Shown here: positions 1-8,448 of the stretch, piece by piece | Layout of the letters: the number at the start of each line of letters is the position of its first letter | Numbering within the stretch: the stretch's first letter is position 1 | DNA from: an uncultured Bacteroidales bacterium | GTDB taxonomy: Bacteria; Bacteroidota; Bacteroidia; Bacteroidales; UBA3824 | Direction: 5' to 3' | Length of the DNA stretch: 41,667 nucleotides | NCBI GenBank assembly: GCA_937877455.1 | Contig: CALFIU010000179.1 | Coordinates: 1-41,667, forward strand | Position numbers and translations under genes: made by a program | Notes under the pieces: model-generated | Databases searched by the model: none | What the model was told of the DNA's origin: nothing | Seen by the model: the letters and a program-made list of their open reading frames with translations, nothing else

Positions 1-329
1 ACCCCGAAATCAATCAAGCGTTAGAAATTGTTGAGCGTTCTGCCTATTCTGATGGTGATCTTTACGCATACGAAGATTATTTGCTTGAAGTTATGACGCA
101 AAGAAATGCTATGTCGAACGAACGTGCCGAAGGACGCGCTGAAGGACGTGCAGAAGGACGTGCCGAAGGACGAGCCGAAGGGCGTGCTGAGGGACGAGCA
201 GAAGGACGTGCGGAAGGAGAAAGGCAAAAATCCGTTGCCATTGCTCGTAACCTCAAGTTGATGGGGCTCTCCATAGATCAAATCGCTACCGCCACCCAAC
301 TTTCTCCCGATGAAATCTCCAAAATTTAA
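1..329 (+). CDS. Rpn-family PD-(D/E)XK nuclease/putative transposase, C-terminal part
   Basis: The reading frame is open from the left edge (codons in phase with position 3) to a TAA at 327-329, so only the last ~108 residues are present. What is visible is the C-terminal tail typical of Rpn/PD-(D/E)XK family transposase-like proteins of Bacteroidales. A helical stretch (ALEIVERSAYSDGDLYAYED, then LLEVMTQRN) is followed by a run of RAEG repeats. The end (VAIARNLKLMGLSIDQIAT...LSPDEI) resembles the usual 'iArnlk..G.s.eqIa..TgLs..eI' motif. The catalytic nuclease core lies outside the window. Members of the family are linked to recombination-promoting nuclease activity. Here the assignment rests only on the tail, and intactness cannot be judged. 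Confidence 0.75.
   Translation, partial: PEINQALEIVERSAYSDGDLYAYEDYLLEVMTQRNAMSNERAEGRAEGRAEGRAEGRAEGRAEGRAEGRAEGERQKSVAIARNLKLMGLSIDQIATATQLSPDEISKI
123..218 (+). repeat. 12-bp tandem repeat encoding (RAEG)x8
   Basis: Eight consecutive 12-base units related to CGTGCCGAAGGA encode eight RAEG tetrapeptides in the Rpn-like gene. The units differ mainly at synonymous positions (CGT/CGC/CGA, GCC/GCT/GCA/GCG, GGA/GGG). The protein repeat is therefore conserved while the DNA drifts. It is probably an extended charged helix or linker joining the nuclease to the C-terminal helix-turn-helix-like tail. Confidence 0.9.
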
Positions 330-358
330 CACACAAAATTTTGCCAGTTCAAAAATAA

Positions 359-722
359 TTATCAACTTTGTATTGTAAAAGTCAATTCAAAAATGCTGAT
401 TCACAAGGTTATAGATTGCCAATTAAGTCGGATTTTGAAGCTCTTTTTACAGTAAGTTGTTCTTGAGATGACTAATAAAGGATGTATTTTCTCCAACGAT
501 TTTGCTTCTGAATTCTTTCCTGCGAAAGGAGGTATTCTTGCTACAATCAGTAACAGCAAGTATGCGGTTGATGAGTTCTGCGTCTATTGGTCAAGTACTC
601 CTACTGATAGAGCAAACATCGCCTATTATATGATATGTTCTAAAACAAGATTACCAATGAATGGGTTTGCTGAGCATTACTATGATTGGTTGATAAGTGT
701 CCGCCTTGTACGGGACTTGTAG
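359..722 (+). pseudogene. Decayed FISUMP/DUF1566-like domain remnant
   Basis: Two adjacent frames together resemble the C-terminal part of a FISUMP/DUF1566-type surface domain. The first frame (359-466) contains NADSQGYRLPIKSDFEAL, like the family's 'GyRLPt..EfeaL' motif, and ends at TGA 464-466. The second frame (ATG 468 to TAG 720-722, 84 residues) carries FFPAKGG, YWSSTPTDR..AYYM and the closing SVRLVRDL, which match the usual 'YWSSt...aYym...svRlVRdl' ending. The two parts are in different frames and the N-terminal part with a signal peptide is missing, so I call it a pseudogene. An annotator might report 468-722 as an 84-residue hypothetical protein. Confidence 0.6.
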
Positions 723-762
723 AAATTACCGTGTTCTGTCTTGACAGGACAAAAACAATCTT

Positions 763-808
763 TACCGTCAATTTCCGCGTCAATAAATTTGCGTGGAATT
801 TGACGGTA
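763..808. repeat. Imperfect inverted repeat in the gap before mscS
   Basis: The arm starting TACCGTCAATTTCCGCG (763) is nearly the reverse complement of the arm ending GCGTGGAATTTGACGGTA (808), with about two mismatches and a short AT loop. A smaller hairpin CTGTC-TT-GACAG lies just before it. The rest of the gap 723-981 is AT-rich and otherwise holds only the mscS promoter. There is no long T-run after the stem, so it is not an obvious terminator. It could be a remnant repeat or a binding site. Confidence 0.5.
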
Positions 809-920
809 ATTAACACTAATCTTATGTATCACATCTTGTAAATAATTCATTGTAGTCTGAAATATAACAATGAATCTATTTTTTTTTCTACGTCAATTTT
901 GCTTGGATTATAAAAAAGTT

Positions 921-952
921 TTTGAATAATAGTTGGAAAATTTTTAACTTTG
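921..952 (+). promoter_or_regulatory. Bacteroidetes-type promoter of the MscS gene
   Basis: A -33-like TTTG at 921-924 is followed, 20 bases later, by the -7 element TAACTTTG at 945-952, which fits TAnnTTTG. Transcription would start near 958-960, giving a leader of roughly 22-24 bases before the ATG at 982. Confidence 0.65.
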
Positions 953-981
953 CTGCCAATTATACATTTGTTTTTTTGTAA

Positions 982-2613
982 ATGGACTTATTAGAAAAAT
1001 ATTCCAGTTTTTGGTTGAAATTGTTTACCGATAACGGGTTTGGGGAATCTTTTGCTGCTTATGCCAAGGATTGTATGATAATGATAACCATAGGTTTACT
1101 TGCGTGGGCAAGTTACAAGATTGTAAAATATGGTATCATAAGGGGTGTGCATTGGGCTATTAGCCGAACATCCAATAAGTATGACGACGAACTTGAAAAA
1201 CATAAGGTTTTTGTACCACTGAGCCACATCGTTCCTTCTGTAATAATACTTATGTCTGTTAGGTATGCTATGGAAAGCGAGGGCTTGATAAGATTTTTTG
1301 AAGCCAGTTGTGCCATTTATATTATTGTGTCGGTAGCGGTGGTTGTTATGCGTGCTCTATCTGCGGTTAACGACATTGTTACTGTTGTGTTAAAAAGATC
1401 CGAAAATTACAAGCATATAAGTCCAAAGGGTTATATTCAGGTTGTTAAGATAATTTTAGGCTGTATAGCTGCTATTTTGGTGGTTTCTATACTTATTGGT
1501 AAGAGTCCTTCGGTGATACTTGGTAGTTTGGCTGCTATGTCGGCAGTGGTTATGTTGGTGTTTAAAGATTCTATTATGGGGCTTGTGGCTTCAATACAAT
1601 TATCAATGCTCAATATGCTTAAAATGAATGATTGGATAACAATCTCCAACCGTAATATTGAGGGAAATGTTATTGACATAACGCTAAACACTGTTAAAGT
1701 TAGAAATTTTGATAATAGTATCTCCACTATTCCCACCTATGCGCTTATGACAGAATCTTTTATCAATTGGAGCAATATGCAAGAGGTGGCAAAATCTCGT
1801 CGTATAAAAAAATCTATCAATATTGACATTAACACCATTCGTGTGGCGGATCAAGCTCTTATCGAAAGTATTGGAAAAATACCGATAATGGAAAAATATG
1901 TAAAAGAACGTTCAGAAGTAAAATATGATGATGTAAATTATTCTAACGGAGAACTTACAAATTTGGAACTTTTTAGAGTGTATATCGAAAAGTATATACG
2001 TGCTAATTTTCAGGTATTTAAGAAGATAAAACCTATAACGCGCACATCAGGAGATATATCGTGGCAAGAATATCATATTAGCAACGAGGAACACGATTTT
2101 TTTCAAGCCATTATTGATAAGAAAGCTGCTCAAGAGGAGAGTATGTTTGAAAAGAAAGGGATAAAAAAAGATGATAAGAAAGCCGAGAAAAAAATTAAAA
2201 TGTTTAAACAAAAAGGTGATTATTGGCTTATTAATGATGTAAAAAATTTCCGTAGCGATTTTAAAGATGTTGTAACTCTTGACGAAAATAGTGTGTTTTA
2301 TTATACAAAAAAACATACTATCAGAGAATACATTAAAGGCGAAGAAACTTCCAAAACAATAACAGAGAGGATTGTTGAGAAAGATGGAATGTTTGTTGAA
2401 GATGCAATTTTGTTTGTACGTCAACTTCCGCCTACAGCAACGGGCTTGCCACTCGAAATATGTGCTTACACAAAAATAGTTACGTGGGCCGATTATGAAA
2501 AGGTTCAGACAACTTTTTTTGAACACTTGTTTGCTATTATTGAGCAGTTTGGGCTTAAGGTTTTTCAATTTTCTAACGATGATATGAAACTTTCGCAATT
2601 GGCTAATCATTGA
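982..2613 (+). CDS. MscS-family mechanosensitive channel, YbdG type, with an inserted cytoplasmic segment
   Basis: This 543-residue inner-membrane protein should open under osmotic down-shock and release small solutes. N-terminal hydrophobic segments (about 30-50, 80-95 and 108-128) precede the MscS pore region (about 155-210: VVKIILGCIAAIL..., GSLAAMSAVVMLVFKDSIMGLVASI). The beta domain with NIEGNVIDITLNTVKVRNFDNSI follows, and the C-terminal alpha/beta part ends with LFVRQLPPTATGLPLEI and WADYE. These last motifs match E. coli YbdG (miniconductance channel). YbdG-type proteins go almost directly from the 'YI..n....' helix to 'LMVRQL'. Here about 120 Lys/Asp/Glu-rich residues (about 350-473) are inserted. 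The gene stands alone with its own promoter. Family assignment is firm; the role of the insertion is unknown. Confidence 0.92.
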   Translation: MDLLEKYSSFWLKLFTDNGFGESFAAYAKDCMIMITIGLLAWASYKIVKYGIIRGVHWAISRTSNKYDDELEKHKVFVPLSHIVPSVIILMSVRYAMESEGLIRFFEASCAIYIIVSVAVVVMRALSAVNDIVTVVLKRSENYKHISPKGYIQVVKIILGCIAAILVVSILIGKSPSVILGSLAAMSAVVMLVFKDSIMGLVASIQLSMLNMLKMNDWITISNRNIEGNVIDITLNTVKVRNFDNSISTIPTYALMTESFINWSNMQEVAKSRRIKKSINIDINTIRVADQALIESIGKIPIMEKYVKERSEVKYDDVNYSNGELTNLELFRVYIEKYIRANFQVFKKIKPITRTSGDISWQEYHISNEEHDFFQAIIDKKAAQEESMFEKKGIKKDDKKAEKKIKMFKQKGDYWLINDVKNFRSDFKDVVTLDENSVFYYTKKHTIREYIKGEETSKTITERIVEKDGMFVEDAILFVRQLPPTATGLPLEICAYTKIVTWADYEKVQTTFFEHLFAIIEQFGLKVFQFSNDDMKLSQLANH

Positions 2614-2650
2614 TGAATTTATATAAATTTTATTGGCTTAATGTAATGTT

Positions 2651-2658
2651 TACTTTTG
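2651..2658 (+). promoter_or_regulatory. Candidate -7 element TACTTTTG in the 2614-2834 gap
   Basis: TACTTTTG fits TAnnTTTG. No clear TTTG sits at the right distance upstream. The first possible reading frame after it is the tiny ORF at 2708, so it may drive that ORF, a leader transcript of the next gene, or nothing. Confidence 0.3.
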
Positions 2659-2707
2659 TAACATATAATAAAAATTTAAATTACAATTGTATAAAACACC
2701 TTTCTAA

Positions 2708-2785
2708 ATGGTTGTGAGCATGATTGAAAGTAAAATTACAGATAATTTAATAAAAACTTACCTTAAAGACAAAGCAAAGGAATAA
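2708..2785 (+). CDS. Possible 25-residue small protein or leader peptide
   Basis: ATG 2708 to TAA 2783-2785 encodes 25 residues starting MVVSMIESKITDN and ending YLKDKAKE, a charged, possibly amphipathic sequence. A TAnnTTTG element lies 50 bases upstream. No Shine-Dalgarno sequence is evident and I recognise no family, so this could easily be chance in AT-rich DNA. Confidence 0.2.
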   Translation: MVVSMIESKITDNLIKTYLKDKAKE

Positions 2786-2794
2786 TAAAAAAAC

Positions 2795-2802
2795 TAAATT
2801 TG
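2795..2802 (+). promoter_or_regulatory. -7 element TAAATTTG of the envelope gene cluster
   Basis: TAAATTTG fits TAnnTTTG and lies 32 bases before the ATG at 2835, the usual distance for this phylum. The -33 position lacks a clean TTTG. I see no further promoter before the genes at 5632 and 6861. Confidence 0.5.
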
Positions 2803-2834
2803 CAGTTTAAAAGGAAACATCGGCCTTAACCAAG

Positions 2835-5576
2835 ATGCAGAGACAGAAACCAATAATATTGTTACTAATTTTAGCAGTTATAATGTTGCTTGCGCAGTGT
2901 CAGGGGTGTCCCTCTGAAACCGACGAGTATATATTAAAGGCCATACCTGCCGATGCTGGTGTTATAATAGAAACCCAAAAGTTACCTTACATTATTCATC
3001 ATATTAGTAGCGAAAACAAGGTTTGCAAAAGTCTAAAAGATTTTAAATTGTTTTCTAAAATGCTATCTCTTGCTGCGGTTTGCGATAGCGTATTGTCGTC
3101 AAGCAATGCGTTATATATGGCAGTTTCAGGTAAGCGTTCGGCAATTTCGTTTCACAAGTTTGGAAGAGACAAGATACGAGCATTAGTGGCCATAAACGTA
3201 AATCAGCAAGATGGTTCAAAAATTCTCAAGGAAATTTATGGCACACTAAACGGAAAGTGTACTATTAGTAAACGAAATTACGAAAAATCAATAATCTTTA
3301 CGCTAAAAAATGACGACAAAGATTTGTTTTATTATGCTTATTCTAAGGATCTTTTTGTCATTAGTAACAGCGAAATGCTTGTAGAAACGGCAGTAAGGCA
3401 AATACACAGCAGTCAGTATTTAGCCGACAATTCTATACTTTCAAAGTTGCTTGGCAACAAGGGAAAAAATGTTGATGCCAATATAATTGTAAATTATAAG
3501 AGTTTTTACGACTTACTCAAAAGTGAAACTGCTCCTATTGTTTCGGCAAAAGTAGAAAAAATTGCAAAATATAGCGATTGGTCGGTTTTGGATTTTTCTG
3601 TTATGAAAGACGATATTGTAGTTAATGGATTTACAAAGAATAAGGATATAACAGATAGATTTTTGAATATTTTTAAGGATCAAGAGCCAATAGATAATGA
3701 TTTTGTAGATTATTTGCCAGGTAGTACAATATACTTTGCTTCAATTGGCATAAGTAATATGCAAAATTTTAAGGAATGTTATGTTTCCTATCTAAAAGAT
3801 AGGGACAAATATACTAAATATAAAAGTGTATGTACGGATTTAAGAAAGAACTATGGAATTGATGCAGATGAGGTTTATGATATATTTAGCAATCGTATAA
3901 CTGAGTTTACTGCTGATTATTTTTTGGCAGGACATGGTAAGGATAATTATCTTATAGCAAGTGTAATTGACAATAGACAGGCTGAACAGTTGCTTGGTAG
4001 GATAGTTTCTAAGTATCAGAAAAAAAATAATCTAAAGGAAGGTGATGTGTCGGTTAAGGTGGTAACACCGATGAAAAAAAGTTATGATGTGAAAAAAATT
4101 CCAATTAAAAATCTTATGGCAATTTTATTTGGAGATATGTTTGCTACAGCCGATTATCAATATTATACCATGTATAAGGATAACTTAATTTTTGGTCAAA
4201 ATATATCTGCGATTAAAGAGTATCTTAGTGCGCTTGAAAACAATAAATGTCTATCAGGAAATAGCCTTTTTAAAGAATACTGCGACCACGCATCGCCTTC
4301 GAGCAACATATATTACTACTTCGATGTTGCCTATGCACATAATATTATCACTACCTACCTAAATAACAGCAACGCATCCGACATTAACAACAATAAGTAT
4401 AAACTCAAAGGTATAAGAAATTTTTGTCTGCAATATAGCCGTTATAAGGATATGTACCTTTCTAATTTGGTGCTTAAGTATTCTGATGATGTAGATGCCG
4501 ACCATCGCGCTGTGTGGATTGCACCTATTGATTCTACATTACAGACCAAACCGTTTGTAACCATAAATCATAACACTAATGATAAGGAAATTGCCCTACA
4601 AAGCACTACTAATAAGTTTTATGTTCTTGATAAAAATGGCGGAGTGGTTATTAAAAAACAGATACCAGAGCCAATTGTTGGGTCAGTCTATCAAATAGAT
4701 TATTACGACAATGGAAAGTTACAATATTTCTTTGCCACAGAAAACCATTTGTATCTCATCGACCGTAATGGCAATATTATGGATGGTTTTCCAGTTAGGT
4801 TACCAGCACAGATAACGGCTCCGGTTTCGGTGTTTGATTACGAAAACAATAGAAACTACCGTATATTTGTGCCATGTGCCGATAATAAACTCTATTTATT
4901 TACCAAGGAGGGAAAAATGCTTGACGGTTGGACACCTATAGAAACCGATCAAAGTATTATTACACCAGTGCAATATTTTAAACTTAACGATGTGGAATAC
5001 CTTGTTTTTGCCGACAAGTTAAAGACATACATTGTTAATCGGCGAGGAGAAACAAGAATAAACATGACTGGCAACTTTCCGAAAGCCAAGAATACGCTTT
5101 ACTACCTTGAAACAATGCCGTCGGGACGTTCAAGGTTTATAACCACCAACTCTTCGGGGCAAGTGGAGTATATTTATATGGATGGCAGTCGCGAAACAAA
5201 AAATTTAAAAAATTATACAGCAAACCATTATTTCCTACTTAAAGATATAGATGGAAATGGTAGTAACGAGTATATATTTGCTGATAACAATAGGTTAGAA
5301 GCGTTTGATGCGAATGGAAAATTGCTTTTTAGCAAACAATTTGATGGACGTATAACTGAAGATATTATGATGTTTAGTTTTTCGCCTACTGATATAAAAC
5401 TCGGTATAACATGTCGCGACAACCAAAAAATATATATGGTTGACAATTCAGGCAATGTGTCAAAGGGATTTCCTTTAACAGGTACAACAAAGTTTAGTAT
5501 AGCAGTTATTAACAAAAAATATTGTATCCTTACTGGTGGCAACGACAATTTTATATATAATTATCAAATGCCGTAG
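2835..5576 (+). CDS. DUF3352-like envelope protein with a C-terminal beta-propeller-like region
   Basis: This is a 913-residue exported protein. The start has a basic end and a hydrophobic stretch (about residues 6-20) followed by LLAQCQGC. This could be a lipobox with Cys22 or Cys25 as lipid anchor, though neither is a standard fit. The next ~550 residues resemble Bacteroidetes DUF3352 proteins: an opening 'IPADAGVIIE' segment and the phrase DLFVISNSEMLVETAVRQI. From about residue 570 there are repeats such as KFYVLDKNGGVV, HLYLIDRNGNIMDGFPV and KLYLFTKEGKMLDGW, which look like blades of a PQQ/WD-type propeller. No enzyme motif is visible. It heads a likely three-gene envelope operon (55-base gap to the next gene). 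Function is unknown. Confidence 0.75.
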   Translation: MQRQKPIILLLILAVIMLLAQCQGCPSETDEYILKAIPADAGVIIETQKLPYIIHHISSENKVCKSLKDFKLFSKMLSLAAVCDSVLSSSNALYMAVSGKRSAISFHKFGRDKIRALVAINVNQQDGSKILKEIYGTLNGKCTISKRNYEKSIIFTLKNDDKDLFYYAYSKDLFVISNSEMLVETAVRQIHSSQYLADNSILSKLLGNKGKNVDANIIVNYKSFYDLLKSETAPIVSAKVEKIAKYSDWSVLDFSVMKDDIVVNGFTKNKDITDRFLNIFKDQEPIDNDFVDYLPGSTIYFASIGISNMQNFKECYVSYLKDRDKYTKYKSVCTDLRKNYGIDADEVYDIFSNRITEFTADYFLAGHGKDNYLIASVIDNRQAEQLLGRIVSKYQKKNNLKEGDVSVKVVTPMKKSYDVKKIPIKNLMAILFGDMFATADYQYYTMYKDNLIFGQNISAIKEYLSALENNKCLSGNSLFKEYCDHASPSSNIYYYFDVAYAHNIITTYLNNSNASDINNNKYKLKGIRNFCLQYSRYKDMYLSNLVLKYSDDVDADHRAVWIAPIDSTLQTKPFVTINHNTNDKEIALQSTTNKFYVLDKNGGVVIKKQIPEPIVGSVYQIDYYDNGKLQYFFATENHLYLIDRNGNIMDGFPVRLPAQITAPVSVFDYENNRNYRIFVPCADNKLYLFTKEGKMLDGWTPIETDQSIITPVQYFKLNDVEYLVFADKLKTYIVNRRGETRINMTGNFPKAKNTLYYLETMPSGRSRFITTNSSGQVEYIYMDGSRETKNLKNYTANHYFLLKDIDGNGSNEYIFADNNRLEAFDANGKLLFSKQFDGRITEDIMMFSFSPTDIKLGITCRDNQKIYMVDNSGNVSKGFPLTGTTKFSIAVINKKYCILTGGNDNFIYNYQMP

Positions 5577-5631
5577 TATGGCGTAGAATTTTAATACATA
5601 AGCAAATTAACAAAAAACTCTAAATAAAGTT

Positions 5632-6840
5632 ATGAAATCGAAACTTGGAGCAAAAATCACAGTCGCAGCTGCAATGTTTGCGCTTGCGGCGGTTTCTTCA
5701 TGTCGCGATAATTTCGACATAGAAGAGATAAAAGATTTCGACGATTCTTTGTCGATAAACGGACAGGTGGCGTTGCCGCTTATAGGTACTACAATTAGAT
5801 TTTCACAGTTGAAAAAAGAAGCCATTGGCTCGGATGTTGATTTTGACACTTCTGATGCAAATTTGGTGCATATAAATTTCGACAAGACTTTCTATCCATC
5901 ACATCTTGTTTTTCCTGATTATGCCGAAGGTGAAGAAAATTTACCTATTTCGGAGGGAATTCCGCTAAATGTGCAGACAAATCGTCAAGGTATGTTTTCT
6001 GACGACATGATTGGAGGTATTAAGGTTAAGGATCCTATGATAGTGTTGACCCTAAACAACAAACTTGGATTTGATGCTATTCTTGGTGTAGATAAGATTT
6101 CTTTTTATGATGATTTTGATAATGAGATTTATTCCATTCAAAATTCTTCAATTGGCACAACAGTAGAAAATGGTAAGGAAAGTTCAATAATAGTAAAGAA
6201 CGAGGACGAAGGCGATGCTTTTGGTTGTAAAGGTTATGTCTATATAGACAATGTTAACTACGTTGATACTACTTTGTCGGATATATTGTTTAACAAGCCA
6301 GCGTATTATAAACTTTTTTTGACAATAACTCCTCAAAATGTATCTGATGTATCGCAAATAAATGTTGAAGATATTGATATACATTTCTTTCTTGATATGC
6401 CATTAGAAATACAGACTAATAAAGAAGGATTTACACTAAAAGATTCTACTGACTTTGAGTTTGATAAGGAGATATTCGACAATGTTGACGAACTTGAAAT
6501 AAAAGGTCGTGCAAAAAACAAATTTGAAATTGATTTTTTGTTTAGTGCATGGTTTGTAAACTCAAAAACTGGTCAAAAAATAAAACCGCTTATCGAGGAT
6601 TGGAGTGTTGCTGGTAATCAAAGCAACTATGAATATAAAGTTTCTACTCTAAAACGCGAAGATATAATATTGCTCGAAAAAGCCGCCGATATGATAGTTT
6701 TTGAGATAGGTTTTTCTAAGTATGATGAAACGCCAAATTCCGATAACTATGGCAAAATAAAAGTGTCAGACTTTGTAGATTTAAAAGTATCGCTACGAGC
6801 AGCCGCAAGTTATTCTATAGAAACCGATGATAACCAATAA
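5632..6840 (+). CDS. Lipoprotein of unknown function
   Basis: A 402-residue predicted lipoprotein. MKSK is followed by a hydrophobic segment and a good lipobox (AAVSSC, Cys24), then an acidic region (RDNFDIEEIKDFDDSL). The body is Asp/Asn-rich and looks like a stack of beta strands, with phrases such as PLIGTTIRFSQL and VDLKVSLRAAASYSIETDDN. I recognise no named domain. It lies 55 bases after the DUF3352-like gene and 20 bases before the DUF5723 gene without an internal promoter, so it is probably co-transcribed with both. It may sit on the periplasmic or outer face of the outer membrane with them. Confidence 0.7.
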   Translation: MKSKLGAKITVAAAMFALAAVSSCRDNFDIEEIKDFDDSLSINGQVALPLIGTTIRFSQLKKEAIGSDVDFDTSDANLVHINFDKTFYPSHLVFPDYAEGEENLPISEGIPLNVQTNRQGMFSDDMIGGIKVKDPMIVLTLNNKLGFDAILGVDKISFYDDFDNEIYSIQNSSIGTTVENGKESSIIVKNEDEGDAFGCKGYVYIDNVNYVDTTLSDILFNKPAYYKLFLTITPQNVSDVSQINVEDIDIHFFLDMPLEIQTNKEGFTLKDSTDFEFDKEIFDNVDELEIKGRAKNKFEIDFLFSAWFVNSKTGQKIKPLIEDWSVAGNQSNYEYKVSTLKREDIILLEKAADMIVFEIGFSKYDETPNSDNYGKIKVSDFVDLKVSLRAAASYSIETDDNQ

Positions 6841-6860
6841 AAATTAACACATAAAGAAAA

Positions 6861-8309
6861 ATGAAATTAATAAAATCGATGGTAGCGGTATTGACAACAG
6901 TTTGTTTGTCAACAACACTAAACGCACAGTCGCTTGTGGGTTATTATATGGATGCCGTACCGTATATCAATAATTATAATCCAGTATTTCACCCAAATTG
7001 TAAGGTTTATGTTTATTTGGTTGATATGTATGCTAACGCAAACATTCCTTATGGAATTAATGATGTTTTTAAATATATACCAGCCGACGCTAAAGATGAA
7101 AGATACATTATCGATTTGGATAAAATATATTCTTCTACTCACAAAAACAACAATATATCAGCAGCCGTTGATGTAAAACCATTAAATTTTGGTTTTCGTG
7201 TTGGTACTGGTTTTATAAATGCAGGATTTGGTATTAGAACAGATGTTGCAGTAAATTATTCAAAAGATTTGTTAAAACTTCGCAAAGGTACATACTATGG
7301 TCAAAACCAAGATAATACAATCGACCTTAGTGGTATAGGTGTTAACGGAAATATGTACGCCGAGTATAAAATTGGTTATACTAAGCCTGTTATAAAAAAT
7401 CTTGAACTCGGCGTAGCTTTAAAACGCTTACAAGGTTTGGCAAATCTAAGGAGCAAGAAAACAGACCTCGTTCTTCACACCGATAACGATATGTATGATT
7501 TAAATATCCAATCGTCAGTAAAAGTGGATGCAGCGTTTACACCAGGCGAGCTTATTGTTAAATATGATGAAGATGGTAATATTGATGATATAGATGTTGA
7601 TGATAGTTTTAAAGATGATGAAATCAAAGCCATTGTAAAATCTCTTTTGAAAAATGGAGGTTGGGCAGTGGATTTGGGTGGTAAATATCAATTTTCAGAA
7701 AAACTTTCGTTTGCTGCATCAATTATAGATCTTGGTTTTATACGTTGGCACAAAAACACTTTAAGGTTTTCTAATAACGATTTCAATTGGACTTTTTCGG
7801 GCGTTGATGCCGCTTCTAATCTCAACGATATAGACAATGTAGATGATGAGGTGAGCGACAGGGTAAAAGAACTTTCTAAGTTTAGTAGCACAACCAAAAC
7901 ATATTTTTCTTCGCTCAATACAAAAGTTTATCTTTCGGCCAACTATATAATAGGCAAAGTTATGAATGTAGGCATACTCTACCATGGCATGCTATACAAT
8001 CGTCATATACAACAAACATTTACTTCATCGGCTAATTTTACTTTTGGACGTTGTACCCAACTATCTGTAAGCCATACATTTGCTAATTGGCACGCTAATT
8101 TGATAGGAGCAGGAATTGCGCAAAATATTGGCTCGTTCCAAATTTATTTTATGCTCGACCAAATATCTCCTGCGGTGTGGGCTCTTAACGAAAGTTCGCT
8201 TAGCGATCGTTGGTTGCGTAAAACCAATTATGTATCTTTCCAAATGGGGTTAGGATTTGTTTTCGGTCGTAAACATAACTTTACTCCGGGGCTTGTAGAA
8301 GAAAAATAG
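6861..8309 (+). CDS. DUF5723-family outer-membrane beta-barrel protein
   Basis: A 482-residue secreted protein with a signal peptide ending at LNAQ (about residue 23). The mature part starts SLVGYYMDAVPYINNYNPVF and is full of alternating hydrophobic/polar strands (NFGFRVGTGFINAGFGIRTDVAV, LELGVALKRLQGLANL, FQIYFMLDQISPAVW). The last strand is near the C-terminus (VSFQMGLGFVFGRKHNF). This is the pattern of DUF5723 proteins of Bacteroidetes, predicted outer-membrane barrels of unknown function. It is the last gene of the 2835-8309 group and is followed by a strong terminator. Its partners suggest a shared envelope task, but the sequence does not say which. Confidence 0.75.
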   Translation: MKLIKSMVAVLTTVCLSTTLNAQSLVGYYMDAVPYINNYNPVFHPNCKVYVYLVDMYANANIPYGINDVFKYIPADAKDERYIIDLDKIYSSTHKNNNISAAVDVKPLNFGFRVGTGFINAGFGIRTDVAVNYSKDLLKLRKGTYYGQNQDNTIDLSGIGVNGNMYAEYKIGYTKPVIKNLELGVALKRLQGLANLRSKKTDLVLHTDNDMYDLNIQSSVKVDAAFTPGELIVKYDEDGNIDDIDVDDSFKDDEIKAIVKSLLKNGGWAVDLGGKYQFSEKLSFAASIIDLGFIRWHKNTLRFSNNDFNWTFSGVDAASNLNDIDNVDDEVSDRVKELSKFSSTTKTYFSSLNTKVYLSANYIIGKVMNVGILYHGMLYNRHIQQTFTSSANFTFGRCTQLSVSHTFANWHANLIGAGIAQNIGSFQIYFMLDQISPAVWALNESSLSDRWLRKTNYVSFQMGLGFVFGRKHNFTPGLVEEK

Positions 8310-8331
8310 TTTTTTTAAAACTATATATTTC

Positions 8332-8394
8332 AAAAAGTTGTTCAAAAAGTAGGGTTGCTTTTTTGCTATCTTATTTTTTGAACAACTTTTTTTT
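8332..8394 (+). terminator. Intrinsic terminator after the DUF5723 gene
   Basis: A perfect 17-base inverted repeat (AAAAAGTTGTTCAAAAA at 8332-8348, complement at 8375-8391) is followed by more T residues. The loop is about 26 bases. Confidence 0.8.
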
Positions 8395-8406
8395 AGCAAT
8401 AAAAAT

Positions 8407-8414
8407 TATGTTTG
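8407..8414 (+). promoter_or_regulatory. -7 element TATGTTTG before the VWA gene
   Basis: TATGTTTG fits TAnnTTTG, lies just after the terminator and gives a leader of about 28 bases to the ATG at 8449. Confidence 0.5.
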
Positions 8415-8448
8415 TGCGTTAAAAAGAACGTAATAAAAACTTTGAATT

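Noticed and set aside
77..365. Minus-strand frames through the RAEG repeat (Ser/Ala/Arg-Pro-rich)
   Set aside because: They are complements of the repeat with no start signal or family; the plus frame carries recognised motifs.
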